Below are positions 7,061-8,338 of a DNA stretch of 8,338 nucleotides, in pieces (positions within the stretch are counted from its first letter, which is position 1; every line of letters starts with the position of its first letter). Origin of the DNA: Candidatus Aminicenantota bacterium (lineage in GTDB: Bacteria; Acidobacteriota; Aminicenantia; S016-38); contig JAMOUL010000214.1 in the NCBI GenBank assembly GCA_027062035.1, positions 1 to 8,338 on the forward strand. Direction: 5' to 3'. The notes beneath the pieces were generated by a model, which saw only the letters and a list, made by a program, of their open reading frames with translations, made no database searches and had not been told where the DNA came from. The position numbers and the translations under genes are program-made.

Positions 7061-8309
7061 AAAATGGTCTGAACCTTCTAAATGTGGAAGGGACCTTTCG
7101 CCGGGAGGAAGATCCATTTTCTGTGAGCATTCCTGTTATTACCTTCATGCCCTCTTTTATACCCCTTCCCCGGATTATCTCAGTTACATGTCCGTCGGTG
7201 GCACCCAGTTGCACCAGTGCAAATGAGATGTTTCCATCCTTATCCATGTACCATAACCTTCCCCTTTTATCGTTATTTCCGGAAAAAGCTCCATTTCTAA
7301 CAGGAAAGGGTGATTTTCCCGGTGAAATTCCTCTTTCCTTCATCCGCCTTGCTATCTTTTCCCGGAACCTCTTCATTGCTTCTTCCATTATTTCTTCCGG
7401 GGGCGAGAATCTGAGGGCAGTGTTGGGAACCAGAAGAACGTTCTTCCTCTGTTCTATTATGAAATCTATGGTTGCAGTCATACCCGGAAGAAGTATTTTT
7501 TCAGGGTTGTTTGCCTCTATAACCACCGTGTAATTCACCACATTCTGTATGGTCTCGGGCTGGAGCCATATTTGTTTTACAATTCCATGGAATAGCTTTT
7601 CAGGATAGGCCTCCACAGTGAATCTTACCTTCTGACCCTGTTTTATCTGTCCTATGTCGCTTTCGTCCACATATGCGAGGATCCTCATTTTGGAGAGGTC
7701 TTCTGCTATTATGAAGAGAGTTGGAGCCTGAAAACTGGCAGCTACCGTTTGTCCTTCTTCTATATTCCTTGCTACCACTATCCCGTCTATGGGGGAGCGT
7801 ATGTATGCATAATTCAGATTCCTTTTTGCCCTTTTAAGAGCAGCCTCTGCAGACTTCAGGGCTGCCTTCTGGATTTCGTAATTTGTTCTGGCAGTTATAA
7901 ACTCAGATCTGGTTATAATTCCCTTTTTATAAAGCACAATACTCTGTTCGTAATCATCCTTTGCCTTTTCAAGCTGAGCCTTTGTCTTTTCGTAGGAAGC
8001 TTCAGCATCGGTTAACGTAGCCTCCAGCAGAGAAGTGTCCAGAACCGCAAGTAGTTGCCCCTTTTTTACAATATCATTGTAATCTGCATAGATGTGTGCA
8101 ATTCTTCCGGATACCTGGGTTCCCACCTCCACAGTATGGAGGGCGCTCAGTGTTCCTGTGGCAGAGATGGTTCTTTCGATCGTTCCCCTTTTTATTTCCG
8201 CAAATTTGTACCTCCGGTACGAGTTATTTCCCTTTAATTTAAAAATAGCTCCTGCTGTTAGAAGCAGTAAAACGATGAGAAATATTACCAGCCAGACCGT
8301 TTTTTTCAT
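7059..8309 (-). CDS. MacA-like periplasmic adaptor (HlyD/membrane fusion protein family)
   Basis: This 416-residue protein is anchored in the inner membrane by one N-terminal segment (5-23) with the rest in the periplasm, where it would bridge the MacB-type permease to an outer-membrane channel. The beta-barrel/lipoyl part includes VEVGTQVSGRI (60-70) and VKKGQLLAVLD (81-91). A helical hairpin spans about 95-165, with YKKGIITRSEFITARTNYE (127-145) near the turn. The second lipoyl half follows (YIRSPIDGIVVARNIEEGQTV, 169-189), then a beta-barrel domain with VDESDIGQIKQGQKV (214-228) and LLPGMTATIDF (273-283). Residues about 301-350 form an insert with a basic helix before the membrane-proximal domain, and the C-terminus is Arg-rich (RRKVPSTFRRFRPF). 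No lipobox is seen. An AGGAG site lies six bases upstream of the ATG. It is the first gene of the operon visible here, with its stop ten bases from the ATPase start. No TolC-like gene is present in the window. Confidence 0.93.
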   Translation of the reverse strand: MKKTVWLVIFLIVLLLLTAGAIFKLKGNNSYRRYKFAEIKRGTIERTISATGTLSALHTVEVGTQVSGRIAHIYADYNDIVKKGQLLAVLDTSLLEATLTDAEASYEKTKAQLEKAKDDYEQSIVLYKKGIITRSEFITARTNYEIQKAALKSAEAALKRAKRNLNYAYIRSPIDGIVVARNIEEGQTVAASFQAPTLFIIAEDLSKMRILAYVDESDIGQIKQGQKVRFTVEAYPEKLFHGIVKQIWLQPETIQNVVNYTVVIEANNPEKILLPGMTATIDFIIEQRKNVLLVPNTALRFSPPEEIMEEAMKRFREKIARRMKERGISPGKSPFPVRNGAFSGNNDKRGRLWYMDKDGNISFALVQLGATDGHVTEIIRGRGIKEGMKVITGMLTENGSSSRRKVPSTFRRFRPF

Positions 8310-8315
8310 AGTCCT

Positions 8316-8320
8316 CTCCT
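8316..8320 (-). promoter_or_regulatory. Ribosome binding site of the adaptor gene
   Basis: AGGAG on the minus strand is followed by six bases before the ATG at 8309. The remaining 18 bases to the window edge are AT-rich and too short to show a promoter. Confidence 0.8.
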
Positions 8321-8338
8321 GTTTTTTTTATTCATATT

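Noticed and set aside
7049..7117. Longer ATPase reading frame starting at 7117 (23 extra residues)
   Set aside because: It overlaps the adaptor coding region, the extension has no family match, and a good ribosome binding site with correct spacing precedes the ATG at 7048.
7084..7533. Plus-strand open frame of 149 codons over the adaptor gene
   Set aside because: It is antisense to the well-supported adaptor coding region and lacks a ribosome binding site or family pattern.
1..8338. CRISPR arrays, tRNA or rRNA genes, insertion sequences, integrase or attachment sites
   Set aside because: I saw no regularly spaced repeats, no cloverleaf or rRNA-like sequence, no transposase-like frame and no terminal inverted repeats. 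Coding sequence fills almost all of the window, leaving only one gap over 100 bases (2762-2880).

Overview
The window holds six protein-coding genes in three transcription units. Nothing marks it as a plasmid, phage or mobile region. It comes from a bacterium. Base composition looks moderately AT-rich (mid-40s % GC by eye), AGA/AGG and ATA codons are frequent, and the proteins are rich in Lys, Arg and Glu. Most starts carry a GGAGG-type ribosome binding site. A periplasmic adaptor of the MacA type and two exported glycoside hydrolases point to a cell with two membranes. The composition would suit a thermophile or an uncultured candidate phylum, but I cannot name the lineage.

Left part (1-2761, minus strand): two genes encode exported glycoside hydrolases of the GH63 / mannosylglycerate-hydrolase-like (MGH1-like) type. 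The promoter-proximal gene (698-2761) is complete. The second starts inside the stop codon of the first (ATGA overlap) and runs off the left edge of the window. A near-consensus sigma-70 promoter lies 25 bases upstream of the first gene's ribosome binding region.

Middle (2881-5043, plus strand): a divergent gene encodes a prokaryotic cation-chloride cotransporter (SLC12-like, APC superfamily) with 12 predicted membrane segments and a long C-terminal cytoplasmic domain. It has a GTG start and no ribosome binding site at normal spacing. The best promoter upstream places transcription initiation on the start codon itself, which suggests a leaderless mRNA.

Right part (5052-8309, minus strand): a compact three-gene operon, in transcription order adaptor (MacA/HlyD type), ATPase (LolD/MacB type) and permease (MacB/FtsX type). 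Together these form a split MacAB-like tripartite efflux or export machine. No TolC-like outer membrane channel gene is seen in the window. This operon converges on the cotransporter gene with only 8 bases between the two stop codons and no clear terminator.

The MacAB-like operon is well explained by known families. The less ordinary part is the divergent pair of a cotransporter and exported GH63-like hydrolases. Both families have links to osmotic balance (ion uptake; hydrolysis of mannosylglycerate-type solutes), but a shared role is only a hypothesis here.
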